Shown: positions 7,166-15,104, counted from the stretch's first letter. The stretch is DNA of 21,391 nt from Bacteroidota bacterium (GCA_009937085.1 JAACDD010000170.1:1-21391); one strand, 5' to 3'. Notes: a model not told the origin generated them from the letters alone. Translations and numbers: made by a program.

Positions 7166-8196
7166 TTAAAACTGATATTATAATTATTGGGGCAGGGCCC
7201 GTAGGACTTTTTGCAATATTTGAAGCAGGTCTTATGAAACTTCGTTGTCATCTTATTGATGCCATTCCGCAACCCGGTGGTCAACTTGCCGAAATTTATC
7301 CAAAAAAGCCGATTTACGATATTCCGGGCTATCCATCTGTGTTAGCAGGAGAATTAGTAGATAAGCTGATGGAGCAAGCTGCGCCATTTAAGCCTGGGTT
7401 TACATTGGGCGAGCGCGCAGACAGTATCGAAAAACAAGAAGATAATTCATTTATAGTTACCACAAGCAGAGGTACACAGCATCACGCTCCCGTAGTAATG
7501 ATTGCTGGTGGATTAGGCAGTTTTGAACCTAGAAAACCGCTTATTAGCAATATCGCTGATTTTGAAGACAAAGGCGTACGCTACATTGTTAAAGATCCGG
7601 ACCAATTTGAAGGAAAAGATATGGTCATTTCGGGTGGTGGTGATTCGGCGCTAGATTGGGCGATTTATTTTGCAGAAAAAGGAAGCTTTGTGCATTTGGT
7701 ACACAGAAGTGATCGCTTTAGAGCGCATAAAGACTCTGTTGCACGCGCATACGAATTGGCTGCTAATGGAAAAATGAAACTTCACACGTTTGGGGAAGTA
7801 AAAGAACTTGAAGGAACTGACGAACTTGAATCTGTTGTCATTCATACCAAAGAAGAAAAAACAACCGTAAATACGGATTTGTGGTTTCCATTATTTGGAC
7901 TGTCTCCAAAACTTGGTCCTATTGGGGATTGGGGATTGGAAATTGAAAAGAATGCCATTGTGGTAGATACGTTTGATTACCAAACAAACCTTCCTGGTGT
8001 TTTTGCCATTGGTGATGTTAATACGTATCCTGGGAAACTAAAACTGATTTTGTGTGGTTTTCACGAGGCAACACTTGCCGTTCAAACCGCGTATAAAATC
8101 ATCAATCCAGACAAAAAATTTACACTCAAATACACAACCGTTCAAGGGGTACAAGGATTTGAGCAAGAACAGCCAAAACAAACCGTTACTTCGTGA
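7162..8196 (+). CDS. Thioredoxin-reductase-like ferredoxin-NADP+ reductase
   Basis: 344 aa. The FAD-binding motif GAGPVGL is at 10-16, PQPGGQLAEIYPKKPIYDIPGY follows, then the NADPH-binding SGGGDSALDWA near 155-166 and the C-terminal FAD motif GVFAIGDVNTYPGK. There is no CxxC in the central domain, which separates it from thioredoxin reductases and places it with YumC-type FNRs. It probably moves electrons from NADPH to the ferredoxin encoded next, for sulfite reduction. Both neighbours overlap by 4 nt. The alternative, a general FNR merely co-transcribed, cannot be excluded. Confidence 0.93.
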   Translation: MIKTDIIIIGAGPVGLFAIFEAGLMKLRCHLIDAIPQPGGQLAEIYPKKPIYDIPGYPSVLAGELVDKLMEQAAPFKPGFTLGERADSIEKQEDNSFIVTTSRGTQHHAPVVMIAGGLGSFEPRKPLISNIADFEDKGVRYIVKDPDQFEGKDMVISGGGDSALDWAIYFAEKGSFVHLVHRSDRFRAHKDSVARAYELAANGKMKLHTFGEVKELEGTDELESVVIHTKEEKTTVNTDLWFPLFGLSPKLGPIGDWGLEIEKNAIVVDTFDYQTNLPGVFAIGDVNTYPGKLKLILCGFHEATLAVQTAYKIINPDKKFTLKYTTVQGVQGFEQEQPKQTVTS

Positions 8197-8519
8197 GTGC
8201 AGACATAAGTATCACGGTCGTTGACCGTGAGGGAACTGAACATGAGTTTTCAGTTCCAACAGATATGGATTTAAATTTAATGGAGGTCTGTAAGGGTTTT
8301 GAACTTCCTGTAGAAGGGATTTGTGGCGGTATGGCCATGTGCGCTTCATGTCAGGTGTATGTTGTTACTGACGAACACTTTGGTGAACGTAACGACGACG
8401 AAGAAGCGATGTTAGACGAAGCTTATTTCGTAGAGGAAAACTCTCGTTTGGGATGTCAAATTCCCATTACACCCGAATTAGACGGAATAAAAGTAGTATT
8501 GGCTCCTGAAGCGCCCTAA
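8193..8519 (+). CDS. [2Fe-2S] ferredoxin, adrenodoxin type
   Basis: 108 aa. Cluster ligands are C44, C50 and C53 (CGGMAMCASC) plus C88 (RLGCQI), the C-x5-C-x2-C...C pattern of adrenodoxin-type ferredoxins. The start is GTG at 8193, overlapping the reductase stop as GTGA, a non-ATG version of the overlap used through the operon. It is the last gene of the operon and the natural electron carrier between the reductase upstream and the sulfite reductase hemoprotein. The acidic surface (ERNDDEEAMLDE, PELDG) suits partner docking. Its stop is 1 nt from the stop of the convergent DUF3089 gene. Confidence 0.94.
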   Translation: MSADISITVVDREGTEHEFSVPTDMDLNLMEVCKGFELPVEGICGGMAMCASCQVYVVTDEHFGERNDDEEAMLDEAYFVEENSRLGCQIPITPELDGIKVVLAPEAP

Positions 8520-8520
8520 G

Positions 8521-9522
8521 CTAGTTAGACTTTAAAAAAGAGCTTACGCGAAGTGAAGCATTTTCACGGATATCTTGCCAAAAAAGATTGACGTCAAAAT
8601 TGTGGTAATCACGAATAAACGAAAGTAAAAAACGCTTCGGAACTTTAGGTAAACTTACCCACAACAATCCATCTTTAACGTCTACTGTTAAGCTATTAGG
8701 GTAGATTTTTTTGTCGTAGTAATACACCCCTTTATGTTGTGAATATTCACTATTTTTTGAGGTATCCCAGGTAATAGGGTTAGTCGTTACTGCTCCTTTA
8801 TACCAACTAGCATACTTTGGATATTTACCCATTTTATAACTGTTCCAACTTACAAAACCGCCTGTTTCGGTTGGTGTTGTAAGGGGTTTAATTGAGCTGT
8901 ATATATCAGCGGAAACTTTTGTGCCAACTAAGTATGCCGCAACTAATTGCTTTTGTAAGGGCTTTTGATCAAAATATTCATGTACTATTTTTTTCAAGTG
9001 ATGCGCTCCCTGACTATGTCCTGCCAAAATAATGGGACGATCCTTATTTTCATGAGCCAAGTAGTATTCAAAAGCTGCTTTAACGTCGTTATATGCAAAC
9101 TCTTGTGCTTCTTTTCCACCTTGATTTAAATAGGGTTCAAAAAAAGCGCGGTAGTGATTTTGACGGTAAAACGGCACAAAAAGTCGAGCGGCAGAAGCCC
9201 AAGCTGTAGCTTGATATGTCACAACCAAATTTTTCACATCGTTATTAATAATACTGTCATGAATAGGTGCATTCCAACGGCTATCTTTTTTATCAGTTAA
9301 CAGCGTTGGATATACATAAAAAACATCGGCTTGTAATGTGTCTGAAGATTCACTGACAGCAATACCATCAGCTGTTTTCCCAGCAAACACCGCCCAGTTT
9401 TGTTTATCTTTATAAGAAATAGATGTTGGCTCGCCACTAAATGTTGTGCTGCGATATTGAACACCGCACGAATTCAGAAAAAACAAAATGATTCCCAGCA
9501 AAAACAAGTTCCGTGGATGCAT
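8521..9522 (-). CDS. DUF3089 lipoprotein, predicted alpha/beta hydrolase
   Basis: 333 aa. The signal peptide LFLLGIILFFLNSC has lipobox cysteine C19, so it is a predicted lipoprotein. Family features are DVFYVYPTLL, the WASAARLFVPFYRQ segment and the nucleophile elbow GHSQG with S170 (ILAGHSQGAHHLKKI). This is DUF3089, an esterase/lipase-like family without a defined substrate. The start is the only ATG before the signal peptide. A one-mismatch -7 box (GATATTTG on the minus strand, 9539-9546) lies about 16 nt upstream. It is divergent from the SGNH lipoprotein gene. Confidence 0.9.
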   Translation of the reverse strand: MHPRNLFLLGIILFFLNSCGVQYRSTTFSGEPTSISYKDKQNWAVFAGKTADGIAVSESSDTLQADVFYVYPTLLTDKKDSRWNAPIHDSIINNDVKNLVVTYQATAWASAARLFVPFYRQNHYRAFFEPYLNQGGKEAQEFAYNDVKAAFEYYLAHENKDRPIILAGHSQGAHHLKKIVHEYFDQKPLQKQLVAAYLVGTKVSADIYSSIKPLTTPTETGGFVSWNSYKMGKYPKYASWYKGAVTTNPITWDTSKNSEYSQHKGVYYYDKKIYPNSLTVDVKDGLLWVSLPKVPKRFLLSFIRDYHNFDVNLFWQDIRENASLRVSSFLKSN

Positions 9523-9620
9523 AACAATTCTTTTTTTTCAAATATCAACATTTTTGATGAAATTAAAATTATTCCATGAACTGGTACAACTATTGCACAG
9601 TACATTGAAACTTAAATCTT

Positions 9621-10373
9621 ATGAAATATTCAAATCTTTCACTAATCTACTTCCTGTTTATCATGATCCTTTTAGGGTGCAAATCAAGTGAGGAAACTGA
9701 AATCGAAACAGAAGCATGTGTGTCAAGCGAAGGAAAAGTATCTATAATGCCATTGGGCGCTTCTCGTGTTCAGGGGTTTCGTCCTGTCTTTGAAAGCTAC
9801 CGTTATGCGCTTTGGAAAGAGATCATCGATGGCGATTGGAGTGTAGATTTTGTTGGTACTCAAAAAGATATTGCGCTGTATAATAGCCACCAAAATTATT
9901 GCTTTGATTATGACCACGAAGGCCATAGCGGCTGGACATCGCCGCAAATAAACAACCAAATTGAAGATTGGCTAAATCAAACTGAAACTCCCGATATTGT
10001 TTTGTTTAGTTCTCCAGGCGGAAACGATGCCTTACAAGGCGCATCACTTGAAACAATTTTACCAAATATCAATGCTATTATTGATAAAATTCAAGCGCAT
10101 AATCCAAATGTTACCATTATAATTGAGCAATTGGCTCCAGGGAAATCGAGCTTTATGGACGAAGAGTTAACAGCTGCATTTGAGCAAATTCACACCATCA
10201 TTGCACAAATTGCAAGTGCTCAAACAACAGCAACATCTATAGTGATTCCTGTAGATATGGCAACAGGATTTTCTGATGATTTTTTGGCCGACAACGTTCA
10301 TTACAACGAAGCAGGCGCAAGATTTATTGCTGAAAAGTATTATGATAAACTTATACCCTACCTTGAAAAATAG
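9621..10373 (+). CDS. SGNH/GDSL-family hydrolase lipoprotein
   Basis: 250 aa. Signal peptide with lipobox LLGC (C20). SGNH blocks are in order: S48 in LGASRVQG (block I, with Ser in a GAS instead of GDS context), GHSGW (101-105), GGND (133-136) and the catalytic pair D224 and H227 in DNVHYNEAG. It is probably an esterase or deacetylase acting on an envelope or extracellular ester, for example an O-acetylated polysaccharide; the substrate cannot be read from the sequence. It is followed 36 nt later, on the same strand, by a superoxide dismutase lipoprotein, possibly on the same transcript. Confidence 0.92.
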   Translation: MKYSNLSLIYFLFIMILLGCKSSEETEIETEACVSSEGKVSIMPLGASRVQGFRPVFESYRYALWKEIIDGDWSVDFVGTQKDIALYNSHQNYCFDYDHEGHSGWTSPQINNQIEDWLNQTETPDIVLFSSPGGNDALQGASLETILPNINAIIDKIQAHNPNVTIIIEQLAPGKSSFMDEELTAAFEQIHTIIAQIASAQTTATSIVIPVDMATGFSDDFLADNVHYNEAGARFIAEKYYDKLIPYLEK

Positions 10374-10409
10374 TTGTTAATACCTGAAAATTTTAAGTAC
10401 TTTGGATAC

Positions 10410-10916
10410 ATGAAAAAGATATTACTATTATTTATCCTAACAACAGCAGTCACTGGTTGTCAACGCAGTCAATTGGAAATTGGACTCAACCCAAAAAGCG
10501 GATCTGACGCTGCTGGTTTTGCATTGCTAAGTCAAAAAAACGGTTTGGTTGAACTAAGCGTTACCATTCGTGGGTTAGATGAAGGTACGCATGCCATTCA
10601 TTTACACGAAAAAGCAGATTGCTCTTCTGAAGATGGAAAATCTACGGGCGGCCATTGGAATCCAACTTTTGAAACACATGGCGCTTGGGGCAGTGAGACA
10701 GGGTATCACAAAGGAGATATCGGAAACTTTGACGTTGGCGCAGACGGGATTGGCCGTGTGTATTTCGAGACCGACGAATGGTGTATAGGCTGTGAGGATG
10801 ACACCAAAAATATTTTAGGAAAGGCCATTATTGTGCATCAAGGAGCAGATGATTTTATTTCGCAACCTTCTGGTGCGGCAGGTGCGCGTATTAGCTGTGC
10901 AGGGATTTTGGAATAG
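10410..10916 (+). CDS. Cu/Zn superoxide dismutase lipoprotein
   Basis: 168 aa from the ATG at 10410; an upstream TTG at 10374 would add 12 residues before the signal peptide and is unlikely. Lipobox VTGC gives lipid attachment at C17. By comparison with known Cu/Zn enzymes, the copper ligands are H64, H66 and H143, the bridging histidine H82, and the zinc ligands H90, H100 and D103. R160 corresponds to the active-site arginine, and C71 and C163 form the structural disulfide. All are present, so it should be active in dismutating superoxide in the envelope. An extra CIGC motif (C125, C128) sits in the loop before the last copper ligand. The stop directly abuts the stop of the convergent acyltransferase gene. 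Confidence 0.93.
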   Translation: MKKILLLFILTTAVTGCQRSQLEIGLNPKSGSDAAGFALLSQKNGLVELSVTIRGLDEGTHAIHLHEKADCSSEDGKSTGGHWNPTFETHGAWGSETGYHKGDIGNFDVGADGIGRVYFETDEWCIGCEDDTKNILGKAIIVHQGADDFISQPSGAAGARISCAGILE

Positions 10917-11639
10917 TTACTTTTTAACTTGACCTATTGCTTCAGTAATTTGCGCGACCAATTCTTCATTTGACTTCGTGAGGTCAAATTTAATTGGTGG
11001 TTTGATGTGTATGGTCTGCTTAATTCCTTTCTTCTTTATAAAAATTCCTTTTTTGTCAAACGACCGACGAAACCCATCAATTTGAATAGGAACAACCACA
11101 GGGTTAAAGGATTTGATAATGTGTAAGGTCCCTTTTCTAACGGGTGCAAAAGGTCTGGTAGTTCCTTGTGGAAAAGTGATTACCCACCCATCATTTAATG
11201 CTTTTCCAATGTTGGAAATATCGCTCATTTTAACCTGACGTTTGATTTCTTTTCCCTTTTCACGCCATGTTCGTTCTATCGAAATTGAGCCTGTATACGC
11301 CAAAACTCTTGGTAAGATACCTGCCTTCATGGTTTCCTTGGCTGCAATATAATAGACGTTGAGTTTTGGTTTCCAGATATATCGCAGGTAGTTAAGGTTG
11401 TCGTCTCTTCCCGCTAAACTGGCAAAAAACACATGCATCATTGCGGTTACATCGGCGAAGTAGGTCTGGTGATTGGAAATAAACAGCACATTCTCGTTGG
11501 GTAATTGCCGTATAATTTCTGAACCTTTAATATGAAGATCATTAAACCCATTAAACCGCCTACGGGTAATAAATCCCAACAGGCGAATAAGCCAGAGCTT
11601 TATAAATAAATAATGTCCGAAAGGATTTCGTTTAAACAC
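10917..11639 (-). CDS. PlsC-like 1-acyl-sn-glycerol-3-phosphate acyltransferase
   Basis: About 240 aa from a GTG at 11639 (VFKRNPFGHYLF). The frame is open to a TTG at 11702, but a TAnnTTTG box at 11657-11664 on this strand lies inside that extension, so I prefer the shorter form; there is no ATG before the catalytic motif. Motif I reads NHQTYFAD, with H57 and D63 separated by five residues where the family norm is four (NHxxxxD). The glycerophosphate-binding motif is FPQGT (156-160) where FPEGT is usual. A conserved VVPIQIDGFRRSF follows. It is probably an inner-membrane acyltransferase in phospholipid or aminolipid synthesis; the motif changes leave the acceptor uncertain. Confidence 0.82.
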   Translation of the reverse strand: MFKRNPFGHYLFIKLWLIRLLGFITRRRFNGFNDLHIKGSEIIRQLPNENVLFISNHQTYFADVTAMMHVFFASLAGRDDNLNYLRYIWKPKLNVYYIAAKETMKAGILPRVLAYTGSISIERTWREKGKEIKRQVKMSDISNIGKALNDGWVITFPQGTTRPFAPVRKGTLHIIKSFNPVVVPIQIDGFRRSFDKKGIFIKKKGIKQTIHIKPPIKFDLTKSNEELVAQITEAIGQVKK

Positions 11640-11656
11640 GATTTGGTTTTGATGTA

Positions 11657-11664
11657 CAAAAGTA
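11657..11664 (-). promoter_or_regulatory. Candidate -7 box of the acyltransferase gene
   Basis: TACTTTTG on the minus strand matches TAnnTTTG. Transcription would start near 11651, 12 nt upstream of the GTG at 11639. No TTTG is seen at the ideal -33 distance. Confidence 0.4.
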
Positions 11665-11712
11665 CAAAAGGCGTAGAAATCAGCACCTATAAAAATTGAC
11701 AATCAAAACCTG

Positions 11713-11720
11713 TAACTTTG
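11713..11720 (+). promoter_or_regulatory. -7 promoter box of the cyclophilin gene
   Basis: TAACTTTG matches TAnnTTTG exactly and ends 4 nt before the ATG at 11725. A TTG at 11696-11698 lies 14 nt upstream, shorter than the usual ~19. The transcript would be leaderless or nearly so. Confidence 0.5.
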
Positions 11721-11724
11721 CCTT

Positions 11725-12432
11725 ATGCAAAAACACCATTGGAAATGCCTTTTATATTACGTTGCTATCGGCGTATTCATTTCGTGTAGTTCGCCAAAAT
11801 CAACAAAAAAACCACAAACGACTACTGCTATACCTACTACACCTAAACCCGTTCAAAAAGCGATTGAGAAGAAAAACGATTTACCACTTACCGCAGCTAC
11901 AGCGATTCCATTTTTGCAACGCTATGCAGCTGAAAACACAGAAAACAAAGTGCGTGTCGAAACGCCCTTAGGGAGTTTCGATATTTTATTGTTTGACCAG
12001 ACACCTTATCACAGAGCAAATTTTATTTTCCTTACCAAGCAACATTATTTTGACGATACTTACTTTCACCGTGTTGTTCCTGGATTTATTATTCAAGGTG
12101 GAAATTCAGACAATACAGATACAGGACAAAAGCGTAGAAAAATTGGAAAATACTTACTCCCCCCAGACACACGGAATGGTTTAAAACACCACCGTGGTGT
12201 TGTTTCTATGCCGAGTAGCGAGATTGAAAATCCGCATAAATTAGCGTCTCCGTATGAGTTTTTCATTGTACAGCAATCGCCGGGTGCCTATCATTTGGAT
12301 GGTAATTATACGGTCTTCGGAAAGGTTATTCGCGGTATGGATGTGGTTGATGCCATCAATGCTTTGCCAACCGATAAACGCGAATGGCCACTAACTAATA
12401 TGCGAATGCAACTAACTGTTTTAACCCAATAA
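11725..12432 (+). CDS. Cyclophilin-type peptidyl-prolyl isomerase, lipoprotein
   Basis: 235 aa. The lipoprotein signal peptide ends at FISC (C21), followed by a Lys/Thr/Pro-rich linker to about residue 50. The cyclophilin domain spans about 76-235: VETPLGSFDILLF, then FHRVVPGFIIQGG (114-126) with the catalytic arginine R116, then HHRGVVSMP, YEFFIV and YTVFGKVIRGMDVVD. It catalyses cis/trans isomerisation of X-Pro bonds and should help fold proteins in the periplasm. The ATG lies 4 nt after a promoter box. oxyR starts 2 nt after the stop, so the two may share a transcript. Confidence 0.93.
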   Translation: MQKHHWKCLLYYVAIGVFISCSSPKSTKKPQTTTAIPTTPKPVQKAIEKKNDLPLTAATAIPFLQRYAAENTENKVRVETPLGSFDILLFDQTPYHRANFIFLTKQHYFDDTYFHRVVPGFIIQGGNSDNTDTGQKRRKIGKYLLPPDTRNGLKHHRGVVSMPSSEIENPHKLASPYEFFIVQQSPGAYHLDGNYTVFGKVIRGMDVVDAINALPTDKREWPLTNMRMQLTVLTQ

Positions 12433-12434
12433 TT

Positions 12435-13370
12435 ATGACCATAACCCAACTTAAATATTGTATTGCTGTTGCTGAACATCGCAACTTTACAACGGCTGCA
12501 GAATATGCTTTTGTTACACAACCTACATTGAGTATGCAAATTCAAAAACTAGAGCAAGAACTCGATTTAACTATTTTTGATCGCACTCAAAAACCAATAG
12601 GACTCACAGCTGTTGGAAAAAAAATCATTGAACAAGCAAAACTGATTGTCGCTGAATCGGAGCGTATGTTAGATGTTGTAGATCAAGAAAAAGGCGTAAT
12701 TGGCGGTACGTTTAAACTTGGTATTATTCCTACCATAATGCCAACATTACTGCCTATGTTTTTACAAACCGTATTGAAAGCATATCCACAATTGGTATTG
12801 GAAATTGAGGAAATGCCAACGCAGCAAATCTTAGAACATCTCGAAAAAGGAACACTTGATGCAGGAATCGCTGCTACGCCATTGGGTATGGAGCAGATTG
12901 TAGAAAAACCTTTATACTATGAGCCCTTTATGGTGTATGCGCCTTCACATTCAAAGTTAAGTAAAGAAAAAACCATTACTTCCGAAATGCTTACTACAGA
13001 GCGTATGCTGCTACTACAAGACGGGCATTGTTTTCGAGATTCGGCGTTGAATATCTGTAAGTTACAACACAACTCCCCAACACCATTTGAAATCAAAAGC
13101 GGTAGTTTTGAAACACTTGTACAATTGGCAAATGAAGGCTTAGGCATTACGCTTCTGCCCTATTTAAATGCACGACAATTAGGGCAAGAGCATCAGGGAA
13201 ATCTTAAATCTTTTAGCGTACCAGAACCTGCTCGAGAAGTAAGTGTTGTATATCACAAACGCGAATTAAAAATGCACATCATTGATGCTTTGCACGAGAA
13301 AATTCGTGCGATAATACGCGGCGCTATAGTTTACGAAGACGTAAAAATTATAAGTCCAAAGTCAAGTTAG
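12435..13370 (+). CDS. oxyR: OxyR-type LysR-family hydrogen-peroxide sensor
   Basis: 311 aa. The N-terminal LysR helix-turn-helix covers about residues 1-60 (HRNFTTAAEYAFVTQPTLSMQIQKLE). In the regulatory domain, DGHCFRDSALNIC contains C199 and C208, the same positions as the peroxide-sensing disulfide of E. coli OxyR, followed by the family signature GLGITLLP. On peroxide exposure the disulfide forms and the protein activates catalase, peroxidase and related genes. The start is 2 nt after the cyclophilin stop. The 3' end overlaps the convergent small ORF by 23 nt. Targets are not visible, although Cu/Zn SOD and thioredoxin reductase lie nearby. Confidence 0.95.
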   Translation: MTITQLKYCIAVAEHRNFTTAAEYAFVTQPTLSMQIQKLEQELDLTIFDRTQKPIGLTAVGKKIIEQAKLIVAESERMLDVVDQEKGVIGGTFKLGIIPTIMPTLLPMFLQTVLKAYPQLVLEIEEMPTQQILEHLEKGTLDAGIAATPLGMEQIVEKPLYYEPFMVYAPSHSKLSKEKTITSEMLTTERMLLLQDGHCFRDSALNICKLQHNSPTPFEIKSGSFETLVQLANEGLGITLLPYLNARQLGQEHQGNLKSFSVPEPAREVSVVYHKRELKMHIIDALHEKIRAIIRGAIVYEDVKIISPKSS

Positions 13371-13527
13371 CGTATTGATTATTTGAAAGCCAATTCATCA
13401 GCATATCATAATCGTATTCATTTAAGTGCTTTTTTGCTTTGTCAAGCTCTTTTCTGAAAACTGTAGGATAGTCGTAAACTTTTGATAGTACTGTTTTAAA
13501 GTAAGATAAATTTAATTTGGTCGACAT
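13348..13527 (-). CDS. Small hypothetical protein
   Basis: 59 aa from the ATG at 13527 (MSTKLNLSYFKTVLSKVYDY); a GTG at 13554 would add nine residues. I do not recognise the family. It is rich in Lys, Leu, Tyr and Asn, with no cysteine, no signal peptide and no membrane segment. A helical middle part (TVFRKELDKAKKHLNEYDYDML) suggests a small soluble helical protein. The last 23 nt overlap the end of oxyR on the opposite strand. It could be the distal gene of the leftward trxB-DUF4442 group, 58 nt downstream of the DUF4442 stop. Its sensible composition supports a real gene. Confidence 0.65.
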   Translation of the reverse strand: MSTKLNLSYFKTVLSKVYDYPTVFRKELDKAKKHLNEYDYDMLMNWLSNNQYANLTLDL

Positions 13528-13585
13528 TTTAAATTGTTTGTAGCTAAATAACACACTTTAGCTACATAAAATTGTTGTAGAAATG

Positions 13586-14035
13586 TTAATTCTTAATTTT
13601 TATTGACCATAAAAAGGAAAACGAACAAACTTCATCTCCTAAGTTATCAATACCTTTTGCATGAAGCCAAACTTGCTGTGGTTCTTTACGCGCTTCTTCG
13701 ATAGTTTTGCTAATTAATGCGCCTTGCGCGCAGTCAAATACAATAGTTCCAATCGCTTTTTTAGAAAACGTTGCTTTGGTTTCTATCACTAGCATAGAGG
13801 CTTTGGTGTTTTTTTGAGCTAAGGATCGCATAAGCAATACACCCGTAGATAATTCTGCAGCCATTCCTTGTACCGCCCAAAACATGGAGCGGAATGGATT
13901 TTTGTTTGCCCAGCTGAGACGCACAGATACCTTACAAGAATCATCTGTAATGCTACGCACGCGAACCCCAGTAAAGTAAGCTGCTGGAAGCTTAAAAAGC
14001 GTATACCTATTTATTACAGCTGGTGTAATTTTCAT
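13586..14035 (-). CDS. DUF4442 hotdog-fold protein, putative thioesterase
   Basis: 149 aa, the usual length for DUF4442. Segments KVSVRLSWANKNPFRSMFWAVQGMAAELSTGVLLM and KATFSKKAIGTIVFDC match the hotdog fold of PaaI/YiiD-like thioesterases, with N-P-F-x-S-M-F-W as the family signature. The substrate is unknown. The ATG shares one base with the trxB stop (TAATG on the minus strand), so the pair is translationally coupled. The link with thioredoxin reductase is conserved by position only; I see no mechanistic reason for it. Confidence 0.88.
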   Translation of the reverse strand: MKITPAVINRYTLFKLPAAYFTGVRVRSITDDSCKVSVRLSWANKNPFRSMFWAVQGMAAELSTGVLLMRSLAQKNTKASMLVIETKATFSKKAIGTIVFDCAQGALISKTIEEARKEPQQVWLHAKGIDNLGDEVCSFSFLWSIKIKN

Positions 14036-15006
14036 TATGCTTGAACTTCAACAGATTCTACGGTTGCTAAATAACGCTCGGCATCTAATGCAGCCATGCA
14101 TCCTGTTCCGGCAGCGGTTACCGCTTGACGGTATTCTTTGTCCTGTACATCTCCAGAAGCAAACACACCAGGAAGATTTGTTTTTGTTGATTTTCCTTCT
14201 GTAATTAAATAGCCTGCTTCATCCATGTCGAGTTGACCTTTAAAAATATCGGTGTTGGGCTTGTGGCCAATCGCAATAAATAATCCAGTGATGGCAATTT
14301 CTTCCTTCTCCCCTGTTTGATTATTTACCATACGTAAACCTTCTACAACTTGTTCTCCTAACACTTCATCAATTTCAGTATTGTAGCGTAAATCAATATT
14401 TGGTGTAGAAGTTACACGATGTTGCATGGCTTTTGAAGCACGCATTTGATCTTTGCGTACCAACATGGTTACTTTGTTGCAGATATTTGCCAAATAGGTT
14501 GCTTCCTCGGCAGCTGTATCGCCACCCCCTACAATGGCTACATCTTGTCCTTTGTAAAAGAAGCCGTCGCAAACGGCACACGCAGAAACACCACCGCCGC
14601 GAAGACGTTGTTCACTTGGTAAACCTAAATACTTTGCAGTAGCACCCGTTGAAATAATAATGGTTTCGGCAAGTAATTCTTTTTCGTTGTCAATGGTAAC
14701 TTGATGTAAACCACCGACTTCTTTTGAAAAATGAACTGCGGTAGCCATACCTATTCGTACGTCTGTACCAAAGCGTTCTGCTTGTTGTTGCAATTGCACC
14801 ATCATGGTTGGGCCGTCAACTCCTTCAGGATATCCTGGGAAATTATCTACTTCAGTAGTTGTGGTAAGCTGCCCTCCAGGTTCTAGTCCAGTATACACAA
14901 CAGGTTTAAGATCTGCGCGAGCGGCATAAATAGCGGCTGTGTATCCAGCAGGACCAGATCCGATGATAAGTGTTTTAATATGTTCAGGTTGATTGCTCAT
15001 CGTCAT
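14035..15006 (-). CDS. trxB: Thioredoxin reductase (NADPH)
   Basis: 323 aa. FAD motif GSGPAGYTAA (16 onward), GGQLTTTTEVDNFPGYP, the redox-active pair C143 and C146 (CAVCDG), NADPH motif GGGDTAAEEA (160 onward) and the terminal FAD motif GVFASGDVQDKEYRQ. It reduces thioredoxin with NADPH. Thioredoxin is also a likely donor for the APS reductase in this window. Two ATGs lie 6 nt apart (15006 and 15000), and either could start the protein. A TACATTTG box lies 12 nt upstream. It is co-transcribed with the DUF4442 gene. Confidence 0.97.
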   Translation of the reverse strand: MTMSNQPEHIKTLIIGSGPAGYTAAIYAARADLKPVVYTGLEPGGQLTTTTEVDNFPGYPEGVDGPTMMVQLQQQAERFGTDVRIGMATAVHFSKEVGGLHQVTIDNEKELLAETIIISTGATAKYLGLPSEQRLRGGGVSACAVCDGFFYKGQDVAIVGGGDTAAEEATYLANICNKVTMLVRKDQMRASKAMQHRVTSTPNIDLRYNTEIDEVLGEQVVEGLRMVNNQTGEKEEIAITGLFIAIGHKPNTDIFKGQLDMDEAGYLITEGKSTKTNLPGVFASGDVQDKEYRQAVTAAGTGCMAALDAERYLATVESVEVQA

Positions 15007-15017
15007 AAATTTACATT

Positions 15018-15025
15018 CAAATGTA
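15018..15025 (-). promoter_or_regulatory. -7 promoter box of trxB
   Basis: TACATTTG on the minus strand matches TAnnTTTG exactly. The ATG at 15006 follows about 12 nt later, so the leader would be 5-12 nt depending on the start used. No good -33 TTTG is seen. Confidence 0.5.
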
Positions 15026-15104
15026 CATGATTAAGTGTTTTATAAGTATGTAGGCACATCAAAAGTTATTATCAATCTATTGGCTAAAATGATAAAAAAA
15101 TATG

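Noticed and set aside
11640..11702. TTG start for the acyltransferase, giving 261 aa
   Set aside because: A TAnnTTTG box for this strand lies inside the extension, and the extension shows no family features. It is still possible, because GTG is also a non-ATG start.
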